DNA of 64,000 nt from Oerskovia turbata (GCF_000718325.1 NZ_JOFV01000004.1:184240-248239), one strand, 5' to 3'; positions 1 to 9,687 are shown, counted from the first letter of the stretch. Numbers and translations: made by a program. Notes: a model not told the origin generated them from the sequence alone.

Positions 1-41
1 ACTCCGCTGTCGAGGAGCTGGCGCATGGTCACGACGGCCAT
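1..41 (-). CDS. rpsB: 30S ribosomal protein S2 (N-terminal fragment)
   Basis: Only the first 13 codons are inside the window. Read from the ATG at 41 the protein begins MAVVTMRQLLDSG, the characteristic start of bacterial S2, the small-subunit protein that binds late at the back of the 30S head-body junction. A GAAAGGAAG ribosome binding site lies 3 bases upstream of the ATG. In actinobacteria rpsB is followed by tsf and lies next to the xerC/dprA block, which agrees with the neighbours here. The gene runs off the left edge. Confidence 0.93.
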   Translation of the reverse strand, partial: MAVVTMRQLLDSG

Positions 42-506
42 GGCACTTCCTTTCAGGCGTGACGCGGGATCCTCCCGCTGCTCACGCTCGTTCGTCCGAC
101 CGGTCGCAGTGCGTCCGGTCGGTGCATTCCGGTTGTCGGTGCCGGCCGGGATTGGCCCTGCACCCCTGGCGCCACACCATGGACCGACGCCGGGCCCTGG
201 CGAACGAGGGTCCGGACCGTTGTCGGGATGGCCCCTGACGGCGACCTCGAGAGGTCGGGAGTCGGAGACGTGACGCGCGAAGTCGACGGCGCGCAGCGGG
301 GGGTTCGCGGCGTCCTGCCGGTGACCTCTGGGGTGACCGTCGGGGGTGCCGTGAGCCCGTCCGAGTGAACGTGCCGATCGCGGCGTTAAGTCTACCTGAT
401 CGCAGGCCGCAGCCCGACCCGTGCACAGGCCGGGCGGACGGGGTCTCGTCCACAGGTCCGGGAAGGGAGCGCCCACACTGCGGCCGGTCTGCGCGAGGCT
501 CGGTCG
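42..506. other. rpsB / M23 peptidase divergent intergenic region
   Basis: This 465-base gap separates the divergent rpsB (minus) and M23 peptidase (plus) starts and must hold both promoters. A TAGACT hexamer on the minus strand at 389-394 could be a -10 box for rpsB, but I see no convincing -35 box 17 bases upstream. Short reading frames in the gap lack ribosome binding sites and family resemblance. I call no gene or RNA in it. Confidence 0.4.
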
Positions 507-1133
507 GTGCTCACCTCCCGCTCGTCCTCGCCTCGGTCCGTCTCGCCCTCTCCCCGCGCCCGACGCCGCCACGTGGGTGCCGCGGTCGTGCTCACCAGCC
601 TGGTGATCCCCCTGCTCGCCGGGCCACCTGCCCGGGGCACCGAGGACGACGCTCCGGGCGAGACGGGATGGACGTCACCCGTCCCCGGCGATCTCGTGGT
701 GCTCCGCGAGTTCCTCCCGCCCGACAAGGACTGGCTGGCCGGTCACCGTGGGGTCGACCTCGGGGTGCCGCCCGGGGGCGCCGTCGTGGCACCCGAGGAC
801 GGGGTCGTGACGTTCGCCGGGACCGTCGTGGACCGTGGTGTCCTGGTCGTCCTGCACGACGGCGGGCTGCGCAGCTCGCTGGAACCGGTCGACGGCTCGG
901 TCGCGGCAGGGACGAGGGTCGGCCGGGGGCAGGTCGTGGGGACGGTCCAGGTCGCGGGCGACGGGGCCGACGAGCCCGCGGAGAGTGGTTCCGCCGGGGC
1001 CGGTCCTGCGGGGGCCGGGCACTGTCTGCCCGCGTCGTGCCTGCACTGGGGCGTGCGCCGCGGCGACATGTACGTCGACCCCCTCGCGCTGCTGGGCCCG
1101 CCCGAGCCGATCGTGCTGCTGCCGTTGCGCTGA
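507..1133 (+). CDS. M23 family metallopeptidase, exported
   Basis: The protein has 208 residues with an N-terminal arginine-rich stretch and a hydrophobic segment near residues 23-39, so it is likely exported or membrane-anchored. Residues 55-195 form a LytM/M23 peptidase fold, the family that cuts peptidoglycan cross-bridges. H80 and D84 make the HxxxD zinc motif. The second motif reads C178-L179-H180, so the first histidine of the usual HxH is a cysteine. GTG at 507 is the start that includes the membrane segment. It is divergent from rpsB and convergent with xerC. The altered motif leaves open whether it is an active enzyme or a regulatory homologue. Confidence 0.8.
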   Translation: MLTSRSSSPRSVSPSPRARRRHVGAAVVLTSLVIPLLAGPPARGTEDDAPGETGWTSPVPGDLVVLREFLPPDKDWLAGHRGVDLGVPPGGAVVAPEDGVVTFAGTVVDRGVLVVLHDGGLRSSLEPVDGSVAAGTRVGRGQVVGTVQVAGDGADEPAESGSAGAGPAGAGHCLPASCLHWGVRRGDMYVDPLALLGPPEPIVLLPLR

Positions 1134-1171
1134 CCGGCGCCCCCGGGGCAACGGCAGAGCCTTGCTCACCG

Positions 1172-1228
1172 CGAGATGCGGCCATCGGGGGTTCGCGCGT
1201 CGTCCCGACCCCCGTTGGCCACATCTCG
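1172..1228. terminator. Bidirectional terminator between M23 gene and xerC
   Basis: A near-perfect inverted repeat has arms at 1172-1192 and 1208-1228 matching at 19 of 21 positions, with a 15-base loop. It lies between two convergent stop codons (1133 and 1302), the expected place for a shared intrinsic terminator. There is no T-tract, as is common in high-GC actinobacteria. Confidence 0.7.
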
Positions 1229-1301
1229 ACGGCCCGAAGCCCCGCGGAGCGCACGGGTCACCGACTCGACCCGACGTTCCCGGGTCCGGCAGCCGAGCAC
1301 G

Positions 1302-2279
1302 TCACGCCCGCGGGAAGGCCTGCTCGAACGAGGCCCTCAGACGGTCGGCGCTGACGTGCGTGTAGCGCTGGGTCGTGGAGAGCGTGGCGTGGCCGAGCAC
1401 CTCCTGGACGCTGCGCAGGTCGGAGCCGCCCTGGAGCAGGTGGGTTGCCGCGCTGTGCCGCAGGTCGTGCGGCGCGACGTCGTCGACGCCGGCCAGGGCT
1501 GCGAGACGGTGCACCGTCTCGCGTGCCTGTCGCTGCCCCCAGCGGCGGCCGCGATCGCCGAGGAGCAGCGCGGGGCCGGAGTCCGCGACGACCAGCGCGG
1601 GCCGCCCCACGTCGAGCCAGCGGCGGAGCGCACGCCCCGCGGGGACGCCGAACGGCACGACCCGTTCCTTGTCGCCCTTGCCGACCACGCGCAGCGTCCG
1701 CTCCCCCAGGTCCACGTCGTCGACGTCGGCACCGACGAGCTCGGCGACGCGCAGGCCAGAGGCGTAGAGGACCTCGACCGCGACCCACTCACGCAGGCGC
1801 GCGGGATCGCCGTCCGCGGCCGCGTCGCGTGCGGTCTCCATGAGGTGGGTGGCGGCGTCGACGGCGAGGACGGTCGGCAGGTGACGGGCCACCTTGGGGC
1901 TCGCGAGGCGCAGCGCCGGGTTGTGCGCCGTGCGCCCGGTGCTCGTCGTCCAGGCGAAGAAGGCACGGGCCGCCGCGCCTCTCCGGGCCATCGTGGTGCG
2001 GGCGAGGTCACGTGCACCGAGGTCGGCGAGCCAGTCACGCAGGACCGCGATGTCGACGTCGTCCAGGCTGCGCACGCCCGTCGCCACGGCGCGCGCCAGC
2101 AGCGACCGGACGTCGCCCGTGTAGGCACGCACCGTGTGTGCCGACAGCCCTCGCTGGACGTCGAGGTACAGCTCGAACTCCGCGACGGGCACCGCCAGCG
2201 CGGGCGGAAGGGGTGCCTCCTTCGGGGTCGAGCCGGTGCCCGTTCCAGTGCCGGGCCCGTGCCGCTCGGTGTCGCTCAT
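1302..2279 (-). CDS. xerC: Tyrosine recombinase XerC
   Basis: This is a 325-residue site-specific recombinase of the phage integrase family, which with XerD resolves chromosome dimers at dif. An N-terminal SAM-like core-binding domain spans about residues 25-110. The catalytic domain shows the Arg of ASGLRVAEL, the HxxR of PHDLRHSAATH and the nucleophilic Tyr of TTQRYTHV near the C terminus. The ATG at 2279 gives the standard length; the open frame extends upstream into dprA without family similarity. Position next to dprA and rpsB is the usual actinobacterial location and argues for XerC rather than a phage integrase. Confidence 0.92.
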   Translation of the reverse strand: MSDTERHGPGTGTGTGSTPKEAPLPPALAVPVAEFELYLDVQRGLSAHTVRAYTGDVRSLLARAVATGVRSLDDVDIAVLRDWLADLGARDLARTTMARRGAAARAFFAWTTSTGRTAHNPALRLASPKVARHLPTVLAVDAATHLMETARDAAADGDPARLREWVAVEVLYASGLRVAELVGADVDDVDLGERTLRVVGKGDKERVVPFGVPAGRALRRWLDVGRPALVVADSGPALLLGDRGRRWGQRQARETVHRLAALAGVDDVAPHDLRHSAATHLLQGGSDLRSVQEVLGHATLSTTQRYTHVSADRLRASFEQAFPRA

Positions 2280-2296
2280 CGTCCCAGTGTCGCCGC

Positions 2297-3520
2297 TCAC
2301 CCCCTCCGCACGGTGGACCCCACGCCCCGCGGTGGCCGGGCCGTCCGGCGCCATCTGCCCCCGGACTGCTCGGCGAGGCCCGCGAGCTCGAGGTGGCCGA
2401 GGCCCCCGAACGTCTCGTCGAGCCCGAGCCCCGCTGCGCGGGCCACCGAGTCCACGGCGGCGTACGCACGCAGCGGCAGGGCGTCCCACAGCCTCTTGCC
2501 CGGCTCGTCGAGGTCGTCCTGAGGCGCGGGGCGCCCTGCTCGCGGGGTCGGCGCGTCCGCCCCGACGTCCCCCGCCAGCTCTGCGGCCTCGTCGGTGTCG
2601 GTCACGCACACGGCCTTCCCGTCACGCAGGAGCTGGTGGCACCCTCCGGAGGCCATCGAGGTCACGGGTCCGGGGACCGCCCCGACAGGGCGCAGCAGCG
2701 CGGTCGCGTGCGTCGCTGTGCTCAGGGCTCCCGAGCGCCAGGCCGCCTCGACGACGACCGTCGCCCGGGAGAAGGCTGCGATGAGACGGTTGCGCTGCAG
2801 GAAGCGGACCCTGCTGGGGACGGAGCCCGGCGGTACCTCGCTGACGACGCTCCCCTCGTCGAGGACCGCCCGCAGGAGATCGGTGTTTCCGGCCGGGTAC
2901 AGACGGTCGACGCCTCCCGCGAGGAACGCGACCGTTCGCCCGCGTGCTGCGATCGCGCCGCGGTGCGCCGCGGCATCGATGCCGTACGCGCCGCCGGAGA
3001 CGATCGTGAAGCGACGGTCGGCCAACCCTGAGGCAAGGTCTGCCGCGACGTGACGCCCGTACTCGGTGCACGCGCGAGCGCCCACGAGCGCGACCGATCG
3101 CCGGGCGAGGCCCGCGAGGTCGCTCTCGCCTCGGACCCACAGCGCGAAGGGTGCCGCGACGCCCAGGTCGTCGAGCGCCGTCGGCCATCGCGGGTCCCCG
3201 GGCACCAGGAGCGCACCACCGAGCTGGTCGAGGGCGCGGAGCTCCCGACCGGGATCGAGGGTCGCGAGACGGGCACGCCAGCGTTCCACGGCCCGCTGCA
3301 CGCGGTCGATCGCCGGTCGTTCCGGGTGCTGTCCGAGCAGGCTCGGTGTCAGGGAGGTCGCGCCCGACGCGGCGTCGTAGAGCCACGCGAGGGCGTCCCC
3401 GGCGCCGAGGTGCATGACGAGCGCGCCGGCGACCTGGTCCCCCGGTTCGGCGATCCGGCTCCAGGCCGCGCGCGCGAGCAGGGGCTCATGGACGTCGAAC
3501 GTCGGACCGGCCTCAGCCAT
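2297..3520 (-). CDS. dprA: DNA-processing protein DprA
   Basis: This 407-residue DprA/Smf protein binds incoming single-stranded DNA and loads RecA during natural transformation. The Rossmann-like DprA domain is visible as SVALVGARACTEYG followed by SGGAYGIDAAAHRG and the LxAGGxDxxYP-type segment. A C-terminal winged-helix-like region follows about residue 330. The ATG at 3520 lies inside the end of comM (8-base overlap), so the two are translationally coupled. The pairing of dprA with comM is standard and suggests retained competence genes, though competence itself is not shown. Confidence 0.93.
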   Translation of the reverse strand: MAEAGPTFDVHEPLLARAAWSRIAEPGDQVAGALVMHLGAGDALAWLYDAASGATSLTPSLLGQHPERPAIDRVQRAVERWRARLATLDPGRELRALDQLGGALLVPGDPRWPTALDDLGVAAPFALWVRGESDLAGLARRSVALVGARACTEYGRHVAADLASGLADRRFTIVSGGAYGIDAAAHRGAIAARGRTVAFLAGGVDRLYPAGNTDLLRAVLDEGSVVSEVPPGSVPSRVRFLQRNRLIAAFSRATVVVEAAWRSGALSTATHATALLRPVGAVPGPVTSMASGGCHQLLRDGKAVCVTDTDEAAELAGDVGADAPTPRAGRPAPQDDLDEPGKRLWDALPLRAYAAVDSVARAAGLGLDETFGGLGHLELAGLAEQSGGRWRRTARPPRGVGSTVRRG

Positions 3521-5051
3521 GGTGCCCTCGGGTCCGCAGCGCGAGGCCCTGTCCCACGTCTCCTGCGTTCGGTGCGGCTCGACCGGCCAGGTCGGCCACG
3601 GTCCAGGCGAGCCGGAGGACCCGGTCGGCACCGCGCAGCGAGAGGGTGCCGCGGTCGAGTGCGGTGTCGATACCTGCGAGCAGCCTGGGGTCCGGCCCGA
3701 GCCGTTCGCGCAGCCATGTACCGGGCACCTCGGCGTTCGTGCCCCACGGGGTCCCGGCGAGCCTGGTCCTCGCGGCGGCACGAGCGGCCGCGACGCGCGC
3801 CGCGACGGTCGCGCTCGACTCCACGTCGGCACCTCCTGCCCGGTCGACGCGCGACACCGGGCGCACCTCGACCTGGACGTCGACGCGGTCGAGCAGCGGG
3901 CCCGACAGCCGGGCGAAGTACCGCCGCCGGACCAGCGGGCTGCACGAGCACTCGAGCCCCTTGCCGATCCCGAGACCGCACGGGCACGGGTTGGCGGCCA
4001 GGACGAGCTGGAAGCGGGCCGGGTAGCGCGCGGACCCGGCCGCACGGTGGATCACGAGCTCGCCGTGCTCGAGCGGCTGGCGCAGGGTCTGCAGGACCCG
4101 CGACCCGAACTCGGGCGCCTCGTCGAGGAACAGCACGCCACGGTGCGCGCGGGACGCGGCGCCGGGCCGTGGCAGCCCGCTGCCGCCGCCGACGATCGAC
4201 GCCGCCGTCGCGGTGTGGTGCGGGTCCTCGTAGGGCGGGCGTCGGATCAGCCCCTGCTCGGGGTCGAAGACCCCTGCGATCGAGTGCACCGCCGTGACCT
4301 CGACGGCCTCGGACTCGTCGAGGTCAGGCAGGATGCCCGTGATCCGGGAGGCGAGCATGGTCTTGCCCGCTCCCGGCGGGCCGACGAGGAGCAGGTGGTG
4401 ACCGCCTGCGGCCGCGACCTCGAGCGCACGGCGCGCCTGCTCCTGCCCCAGGACGTCGCGCAGGTCCCCCGCGGCCCGCCGTGGCCCGACGGTGCGGGTC
4501 GGGCGCGCCGCGGACGTCGGCGTCATGATGCCCGGCACCTCGGCGCCGTACAGCGCGGCGATCTCGGCCAGGCTCGCGACACCGACGACCCGCGCCCCGG
4601 GGACGAGCCGGGCCTCGTCCGCGTCCTGCACGGGCACGACGACGTCGCGCAGCCCGGCCGCGACGGCGGCGGCGACCGCAGGGAGCACCCCGCGCACGGA
4701 CTGGAGCCGTCCGTCGAGCCCGAGCTCGCCGATGTGCACGACGTGCTCGGGGTCCGCGACGGAGATCTTGCGGGCCCCGGCGAGCATCGCAACCGCGATG
4801 GCGAGGTCGAAGCCCGATCCCGCCTTGGGCAGCGACGCCGGGGACAGGTTGACCGTGATCTTGCGCTGGGGCCACTCGATGCCCGACGAGGCGATCGCGG
4901 CGCGGACACGGTCCTTCGACTCGGAGAGCGCCGCGTCGGGAAGCCCGACGAGCGTGAAGCCCGGGACCGATGCGGCCAGGTGGGCCTGCACCTCCACGAC
5001 ATGACCCGAGAGACCGACGAGCGAGACCGCGAACGTCGTCCCGAGCGACAT
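3513..5051 (-). CDS. comM: ComM / YifB family Mg-chelatase-like AAA ATPase
   Basis: The product is 512 residues, the family's normal length. An N-terminal Lon-protease-like domain (residues 1-170) is followed by an AAA+ Mg-chelatase module with Walker A GPPGAGKT at 224-231 and Walker B GVLFLDEAPEF near 310. A cysteine cluster (NPCPCG, then ECSCS) in the ATPase domain is typical of the family. ComM is a branch-migration helicase that extends recombination tracts during transformation. Its ATG shares one base with the yraN stop and its end overlaps dprA, so yraN-comM-dprA form one operon. Confidence 0.93.
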   Translation of the reverse strand: MSLGTTFAVSLVGLSGHVVEVQAHLAASVPGFTLVGLPDAALSESKDRVRAAIASSGIEWPQRKITVNLSPASLPKAGSGFDLAIAVAMLAGARKISVADPEHVVHIGELGLDGRLQSVRGVLPAVAAAVAAGLRDVVVPVQDADEARLVPGARVVGVASLAEIAALYGAEVPGIMTPTSAARPTRTVGPRRAAGDLRDVLGQEQARRALEVAAAGGHHLLLVGPPGAGKTMLASRITGILPDLDESEAVEVTAVHSIAGVFDPEQGLIRRPPYEDPHHTATAASIVGGGSGLPRPGAASRAHRGVLFLDEAPEFGSRVLQTLRQPLEHGELVIHRAAGSARYPARFQLVLAANPCPCGLGIGKGLECSCSPLVRRRYFARLSGPLLDRVDVQVEVRPVSRVDRAGGADVESSATVAARVAAARAAARTRLAGTPWGTNAEVPGTWLRERLGPDPRLLAGIDTALDRGTLSLRGADRVLRLAWTVADLAGRAAPNAGDVGQGLALRTRGHHG

Positions 5052-5407
5052 CAGCTGACCCCGACGAGGTGCTCGACCTGCGCGGCACCGGCCGCGGGCA
5101 GGACCACGGCCACGACGTCGATCCGTATCGACGCGGGGCGGACCGGGTGCGTCGCGACCCACTCCCCGGTCAGGCGACGCAGCCGGGCGAGCTTGTCGGG
5201 GGTCACGGCCTCGGCGGGGTGCCCGAAGCCGGTGCCTCGCCGGGTCTTGACCTCGACCGCGACCAGCACGTCACCGTCTCGGGCGACCAGGTCGAGCTCG
5301 CCCCGGGTGCCCCGCCAGTTGCGGTCGAGGACCACCCATCCGGCCTCGACCAGGTATGTCGCCGCGACCTTCTCCCCGTACCGCCCGACAGCGTCCTTCG
5401 CTCTCAT
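5051..5407 (-). CDS. YraN family (UPF0102) endonuclease-fold protein
   Basis: This 118-residue protein has the conserved YraN features GRYGEKVAATYL, the GELDLVARD motif and VEVKTRR, which form a PD-(D/E)xK-like nuclease fold resembling Holliday junction resolvases. The biochemical role of the family is not settled. It is the first gene of the yraN-comM-dprA operon (TGATG junction with comM), consistent with a DNA-handling role. The ATG at 5407 begins MRAKDAVGRYGE, the family's common start. Confidence 0.88.
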   Translation of the reverse strand: MRAKDAVGRYGEKVAATYLVEAGWVVLDRNWRGTRGELDLVARDGDVLVAVEVKTRRGTGFGHPAEAVTPDKLARLRRLTGEWVATHPVRPASIRIDVVAVVLPAAGAAQVEHLVGVS

Positions 5408-5528
5408 GTCCCACCTCCGGCTCACACCCTGGCCTGGTCGGGGCGGTGGTGGGCGCGCACGGGTCCCGGTTGTGGAGAGGAGACCCACGAACGGGTCCTG
5501 TGCACGGCTCGGCCGGGCGGAAGCACGA

Positions 5529-5568
5529 CAGTCCTGCGACCCGTCCGGTGCGGGGGGTCGCAGGACTG
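5529..5568 (-). terminator. Terminator after the DUF2469 gene
   Basis: Perfect 14-bp arms at 5529-5542 and 5555-5568 flank a 12-base loop, 15 bases beyond the DUF2469 stop codon. The hairpin sits in the 176-base gap before yraN and probably separates the two transcription units. Confidence 0.75.
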
Positions 5569-5583
5569 CTGCTGGAGCGAGGG

Positions 5584-5883
5584 TCAGAGCTGGAGCTCGG
5601 CCTTGGCCAGCTCCTCGACGTTGACGTCCTTGAACGTGACCACCCGCACCGACTTCACGAAGCGCGCGGAGCGGTACACGTCCCACACCCAGGCGTCGGC
5701 GAGCCGCAGCTCGAAGTACACCTCGCCTGCGGCCGACCTGACCTGGAGGTCCACCTGGTTCGCCAGGTAGAAACGTCGCTCTGTCTCGACCACGTAGGAG
5801 AACAGGCCCACCACATCGCGATACTCGCGGTAGAGGGCCAGTTCCATCTCGGTCTCATAGTTCTCGAGGTCTTCGGCGCTCAC
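5584..5883 (-). CDS. DUF2469 domain-containing protein
   Basis: This 99-residue protein matches the actinobacterial DUF2469 family along its length: SAEDLENYETEMELALYREY, then FSYVVETERRFYLANQVDL and the tail VTFKDVNVEELAK. No function is established. The family almost always lies between rnhB and yraN, as here. The GTG at 5883 gives the family's usual SAEDLENYE start; an in-frame ATG at 5901 would add six residues. It is acidic, soluble and has no membrane segment. Confidence 0.88.
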   Translation of the reverse strand: MSAEDLENYETEMELALYREYRDVVGLFSYVVETERRFYLANQVDLQVRSAAGEVYFELRLADAWVWDVYRSARFVKSVRVVTFKDVNVEELAKAELQL

Positions 5884-6028
5884 TGCACCATCATGGACCA
5901 TCGAGTGCCACAACCCCGGATCGCCGGTCCCGTCGCGCGCCGCGGTGCCGCCGCGCGGGGCCGTTCAGGTCCCGGCCGCGCTCACGCCTGCCGCACGCCG
6001 TGCCCGGCTCCCGCTGCGCGCAGGCCGC

Positions 6029-6817
6029 TCAGGCCTCGTCGCGTTCGGGGAGACGCCAGCTCCGCCGGTGCTGCGGCGTCGGGCCGTGGGCCTTGAGCGC
6101 CTCGACGTGCACCGCGGAGCCGTACCCCTTGTTGCCGTCCCACCCGTACGCCGGGTACTGGCGGGCGAGGCCCGTCATGAGGCCGTCGCGCTCGCACTTG
6201 GCCAGGACGCTCGCGGCCGCGACCGACGCGCACTGGAGGTCGGCCTTGACGAGCGTGCGCACGGCCGGGTCCGGCAGGGCGGGGTCGTCGTCGGGGTCGA
6301 GGTCGAACGCCTCGAAGAGGTCCACGCTCGGACGGGTCAGCCAGTCGTGCTTGCCGTCGAGCAGGACCGCGTCGACCGGGCCGAGCGAGCGTCGCACCTG
6401 TGCCAGCGCACGGCGCCCCGCGAGCCGCAGCGCGACGACGATGCCGTGCGCGTCGATCTCCGCGGGCCCGGCGTGGCCCACGGCCCACGCGAGCCCCCAG
6501 TCACGGACCGCGGGCAGCATGGCCTCGCGCGCCGTGGGGGTGAGCATCTTGGAGTCGGTCAGCCCCTTCGGGAACGTGCCCGTGCTCAGGTCCACCACGA
6601 CGACGCCCACGCTCACCGGACCCGCCAGGGCTCCCCGCCCCACCTCGTCCATGCCCGCGACGAACCGCGCGCCCGAGTCGAGGATCGCCCGCTCGTGGCG
6701 CAGCGTCGGCGGTTTGGGCCCGGTCGATCGCCTGACCGGCGCCTTGCGCGGAGCGCGCCGGGCCGCGGTGGTCTCCGGCTCGCCCGCGACGAGCGGCGCA
6801 CCGAGGTCGGTCGTCAT
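6029..6817 (-). CDS. rnhB: Ribonuclease HII
   Basis: This 262-residue RNase HII cuts RNA in RNA-DNA hybrids and removes misincorporated ribonucleotides. The metal-binding start of the fold is [13 protein letters not shown] (D57, E58), with further acidic positions in VDAVLLDG and in the segment ending [16 protein letters not shown]. About 45 N-terminal residues are a low-complexity extension. Its ATG overlaps the lepB stop (ATGA), so it is translated from the lepB-rnhB message. Confidence 0.94.
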   Translation of the reverse strand: MTTDLGAPLVAGEPETTAARRAPRKAPVRRSTGPKPPTLRHERAILDSGARFVAGMDEVGRGALAGPVSVGVVVVDLSTGTFPKGLTDSKMLTPTAREAMLPAVRDWGLAWAVGHAGPAEIDAHGIVVALRLAGRRALAQVRRSLGPVDAVLLDGKHDWLTRPSVDLFEAFDLDPDDDPALPDPAVRTLVKADLQCASVAAASVLAKCERDGLMTGLARQYPAYGWDGNKGYGSAVHVEALKAHGPTPQHRRSWRLPERDEA

Positions 6818-7602
6818 GGTTCCGGCACCTCCGCGAACACGTCACCCGGGTTGCGCATCAGCGTGAGGTCGCTGAGCGGCCACACCTTGACGAAGGCCGT
6901 CCCGACGACGTTGCTGATCGGCACGAACCCGCCGCCCGGCTTGCCGGTGTTGTACCGCGAGTCGGCCGAGTGCTGCCGGTTGTCGCCCATGACGAACAGC
7001 ATGCCCTCGGGGACGACCACGTCGAAAGGGTCCTGGCTCGGGAGAGATCCCGGCTTGATGTAGGTCTCGTCGATCGGCTGGCCGTTGACGCTCACGCGCC
7101 CCTGCGCGTCGCAGCACACGACCCGGTCGCCCGGTGTCCCGATCACCCGCTTGATGAGGTGCTCCCCGGTGTCCTGCGGGAGCAGCCCGACGAACGTCAT
7201 GGCGGACGTGACGGCGTTGCCGACGGGCCCACGGTCGGGCGCGACGTACGGCGGGAGCCAGCTCCCCGGGTCCTTGAAGACGACGACGTCGCCGCGGTGC
7301 ACGTCGAACGCGTCGGGGACGAGGCGCGAGACCATCACGCGGTCCCCCTCGACGAGCGTGTCCTCCATCGAGGCGCTCGGGATGAAGAACGCCTGCACCA
7401 GGAAGGTCTTGATCAGCCAGGACAGCACCAGTGCGCTGAGCAGGATGATGACGGTCTCGCGCAGCAGCGAGCCGCGCCGGGGTGCCGGCCGCGCTCGGGA
7501 AGAGCCCGCTTCCATCTGGCTCCTCGTGTCCGTCTCCGTCGTGGGGACCGCACCGAGCGCGGGGTCGGGGCGGGGTGCTGCCTGTGCGGCGCTGTCTGTC
7601 AC
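6814..7602 (-). CDS. lepB: Signal peptidase I
   Basis: This 262-residue family S26 peptidase removes signal peptides from secreted preproteins. A basic N terminus precedes a single membrane segment at about residues 50-70. Box B reads [10 protein letters not shown] with the probable catalytic Ser78, and box D contains the general-base Lys151 in KRVIGTPGD. The start is GTG at 7602. It is followed by rnhB with a 4-base overlap and preceded by the rplS terminator. Confidence 0.94.
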   Translation of the reverse strand: MTDSAAQAAPRPDPALGAVPTTETDTRSQMEAGSSRARPAPRRGSLLRETVIILLSALVLSWLIKTFLVQAFFIPSASMEDTLVEGDRVMVSRLVPDAFDVHRGDVVVFKDPGSWLPPYVAPDRGPVGNAVTSAMTFVGLLPQDTGEHLIKRVIGTPGDRVVCCDAQGRVSVNGQPIDETYIKPGSLPSQDPFDVVVPEGMLFVMGDNRQHSADSRYNTGKPGGGFVPISNVVGTAFVKVWPLSDLTLMRNPGDVFAEVPEP

Positions 7603-7685
7603 GCGCTCACTGTGCCACTGCGCGGGCCCTCGGGTGAAACCGGGAGCGGCCGCCGCGGACCGGGCGGCAGGTGCGGGAACGCCGA

Positions 7686-7713
7686 CGGGCGGCCACCCGG
7701 AGGTGGCCGCCCG
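7686..7713 (-). terminator. Terminator after rplS
   Basis: A perfect 12-bp hairpin (arms 7686-7697 and 7702-7713, 4-base loop) begins 38 bases beyond the rplS stop. It separates rplS from lepB-rnhB. Confidence 0.78.
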
Positions 7714-7751
7714 CGGACGCGTGACGAGCCTGACGCGGGGTCAGGATCGGA

Positions 7752-8111
7752 TCACTTCGAGGGGAGCGCGTCGCGCTTCTCCTTGATCTTCGCCTTCTTG
7801 CCGCGCAGCTTGCGCAGGTAGTACAGCTTGGCGCGGCGGACGTCACCGCGCGTGACGAGCTCGATCGACTCGAGGGTCGGGGAGTGCACCGGGAAGGTAC
7901 GCTCCACGCCGACGCTGAAGCTGATCTTGCGGACCGTGAAGGTCTCGCGGATGCCGCCACCCTGGCGACCGATGACGACGCCCTGGAACGCCTGGACACG
8001 AGAGCGGTTGCCCTCGACGACCTTGACGTTGACCTTGACGGTGTCCCCGGCCCGGAAGACCGGGATGTCGCTACGCAGCGATGCTGCGTCGACGCTGTCC
8101 AGCGTGTGCAT
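7752..8111 (-). CDS. rplS: 50S ribosomal protein L19
   Basis: This 119-residue protein has the L19 hallmarks [33 protein letters not shown] and the basic tail [19 protein letters not shown]19 lies at the 30S-50S interface. The ATG at 8111 gives the family length, and a GGGGAGAG ribosome binding site precedes it. It follows trmD after a 162-base gap, so it may have its own promoter as well as readthrough from rimM-trmD. Confidence 0.96.
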   Translation of the reverse strand: MHTLDSVDAASLRSDIPVFRAGDTVKVNVKVVEGNRSRVQAFQGVVIGRQGGGIRETFTVRKISFSVGVERTFPVHSPTLESIELVTRGDVRRAKLYYLRKLRGKKAKIKEKRDALPSK

Positions 8112-8273
8112 TGATCTCTCCCCGCCCTGCCACAGGTCAGACGCGTTCTCGTGGCCCACCGCGAGGCGGGTCCGGTTCAGTACGTGGGTGGTGCTCGCAT
8201 GTGATCGGTCGCGCACGCTGACGTGCGGTGGGCTTCCCCTGTGGCAGAGGCCCGACCGGCGCACACCAAGGGT

Positions 8274-9101
8274 CTATTCTGCCACACCACCGGTGGTGGC
8301 TCCGGGGGCGGGTTCGGCACTGCCCGGGGCCCGGTGCAGGGCACCCCCGCGCACCTCCCAGCCGAGCGAGGCGAGGAACGCCCGGTCGTGCTTGTCGAGG
8401 GTGCTCGCGTCGAGCGCCGCGATCAGGTCGGGCCGGCGGGCGGAAGTCTTCTCGAGCGCCCGGTCGCGGCGCCAGCGACGGATCTTCGCGTGGTGCCCGG
8501 AGAGCAGCACGTCGGGCACCTCGAGGTCCGACCAGACGGGCGGTTTGGTGTACACGGGGTACTCCAGGAGGCCGGCCGCGCCGTGGGACTCCTCGACGAG
8601 CGACTCCGGGTTGCCGATCACCCCGGGCAGCAGGCGGGCGACGGCCTCGACCATGACGAGCGAGGCGACCTCTCCCCCGTTGAGCACGTAGTCGCCGATC
8701 GAGAGCTCGCTCACGCGGTGCCCGGCGGCGCGGTAGTGCTCGGCGACGCGCGCGTCGATCCCCTCGTAGCGTCCGCACGCGAAGACGAGCTGGTCCTCGG
8801 TCGCCAGGGCTTCCGCGGTGCGCTGGGTGAACGTCGTGCCCGACGGCGTCGGCACCACCAGGTGCGCGGGTCCGGTCGCGGTCAGCTCGTCGATGGCCTG
8901 CCCCCAGACGTCGGGGCGCATGACCATTCCCGCTCCCCCGCCGAAGGGCGTGTCGTCGACCGTCCGGTGGCGGTCGGTGGTCCAGTCGCGCAGGTCGTGG
9001 ACGCGCAGGTCGAGCAGGCCGGCGACGCGCGCCTTGCCGACGAGCGAGAGGTCCAGGGCCGCGAGGTACTCGGGGAAGATCGAGACGATGTCGATGCGCA
9101 C
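8274..9101 (-). CDS. trmD: tRNA (guanine-N1-)-methyltransferase TrmD
   Basis: This 275-residue SPOUT enzyme methylates G37 of tRNAs to prevent frameshifting. The start [13 protein letters not shown] is typical, and [13 protein letters not shown] and the knot region [13 protein letters not shown]...[12 protein letters not shown] form the AdoMet site. The start is GTG at 9101, one base after the rimM stop, so the two are translationally coupled as in most bacteria. Confidence 0.95.
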   Translation of the reverse strand: MRIDIVSIFPEYLAALDLSLVGKARVAGLLDLRVHDLRDWTTDRHRTVDDTPFGGGAGMVMRPDVWGQAIDELTATGPAHLVVPTPSGTTFTQRTAEALATEDQLVFACGRYEGIDARVAEHYRAAGHRVSELSIGDYVLNGGEVASLVMVEAVARLLPGVIGNPESLVEESHGAAGLLEYPVYTKPPVWSDLEVPDVLLSGHHAKIRRWRRDRALEKTSARRPDLIAALDASTLDKHDRAFLASLGWEVRGGALHRAPGSAEPAPGATTGGVAE

Positions 9102-9102
9102 G

Positions 9103-9687
9103 TCAGTCGTTCGTCCCGTCGGTCGCGTCGTCGGTCGCGTCGTCGCCGGAGCCCGGCGTCGGCTCGACGACCTCGAGCAGGTCGGCGTCACGTGCCAGGA
9201 GGCCCCCCGGCGGATCGAGCACGACCCGTCCGCCCGGCACGTCCACGACGGGCACGATCGCGTGCACGAACGGCACGAGCGTGCGCGTGCCGTCAGTCTC
9301 CTCGATCACGAGCAGGTCGTGCGCCGGGAGGTGCTCGAGTCCCAGGACCTTACCCACGACGGTGCCGTCCTCGAGCTCGGCGCGCAGTCCCACGAGCTCG
9401 TGCGGGTACCAGGCGTCCTCCTCGTCGGAGACGTCGGCCTCGACGACGAGCGTGATGCCGCGCATGCGCTCGGCCGCCGAGCGGTCGGACACGCCCGCGA
9501 ACGTCACGAGCCACTTGCCCTGGTGCAGTCGCGCGCGCTCGATCGTCAGCGGTCCCGCCTCGGCGGGCTCGGTGTCGATCGTGGACCCGACGACGAGTCG
9601 CGCCTCGGGGTTGTCGGTACGCGTGTCGAGCGCGACCTCGCCACGCAGTCCGTGGGCGCGGCCGATTCGGGCCACCGTGAGCTGCAT
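9103..9687 (-). CDS. rimM: Ribosome maturation factor RimM
   Basis: This 194-residue RimM assists maturation of the 30S head. The N-terminal barrel begins [18 protein letters not shown], and the C-terminal PRC-barrel domain begins at [14 protein letters not shown]. The C terminus ends in a threonine/aspartate-rich tail of about 20 residues. It lies between khpA and trmD. A strong hairpin between khpA and rimM suggests that rimM-trmD is transcribed partly on its own. Confidence 0.94.
   Translation of the reverse strand: MQLTVARIGRAHGLRGEVALDTRTDNPEARLVVGSTIDTEPAEAGPLTIERARLHQGKWLVTFAGVSDRSAAERMRGITLVVEADVSDEEDAWYPHELVGLRAELEDGTVVGKVLGLEHLPAHDLLVIEETDGTRTLVPFVHAIVPVVDVPGGRVVLDPPGGLLARDADLLEVVEPTPGSGDDATDDATDGTND

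Noticed and set aside
389..417. rpsB promoter at TAGACT
   Set aside because: The -10 hexamer is fair but the -35 at 17 bases is TCGGGC. Not strong enough to annotate.
8112..8273. L19 leader RNA upstream of rplS
   Set aside because: The 162-base gap could hold a leader or promoter, but I found no clear conserved stem by eye.
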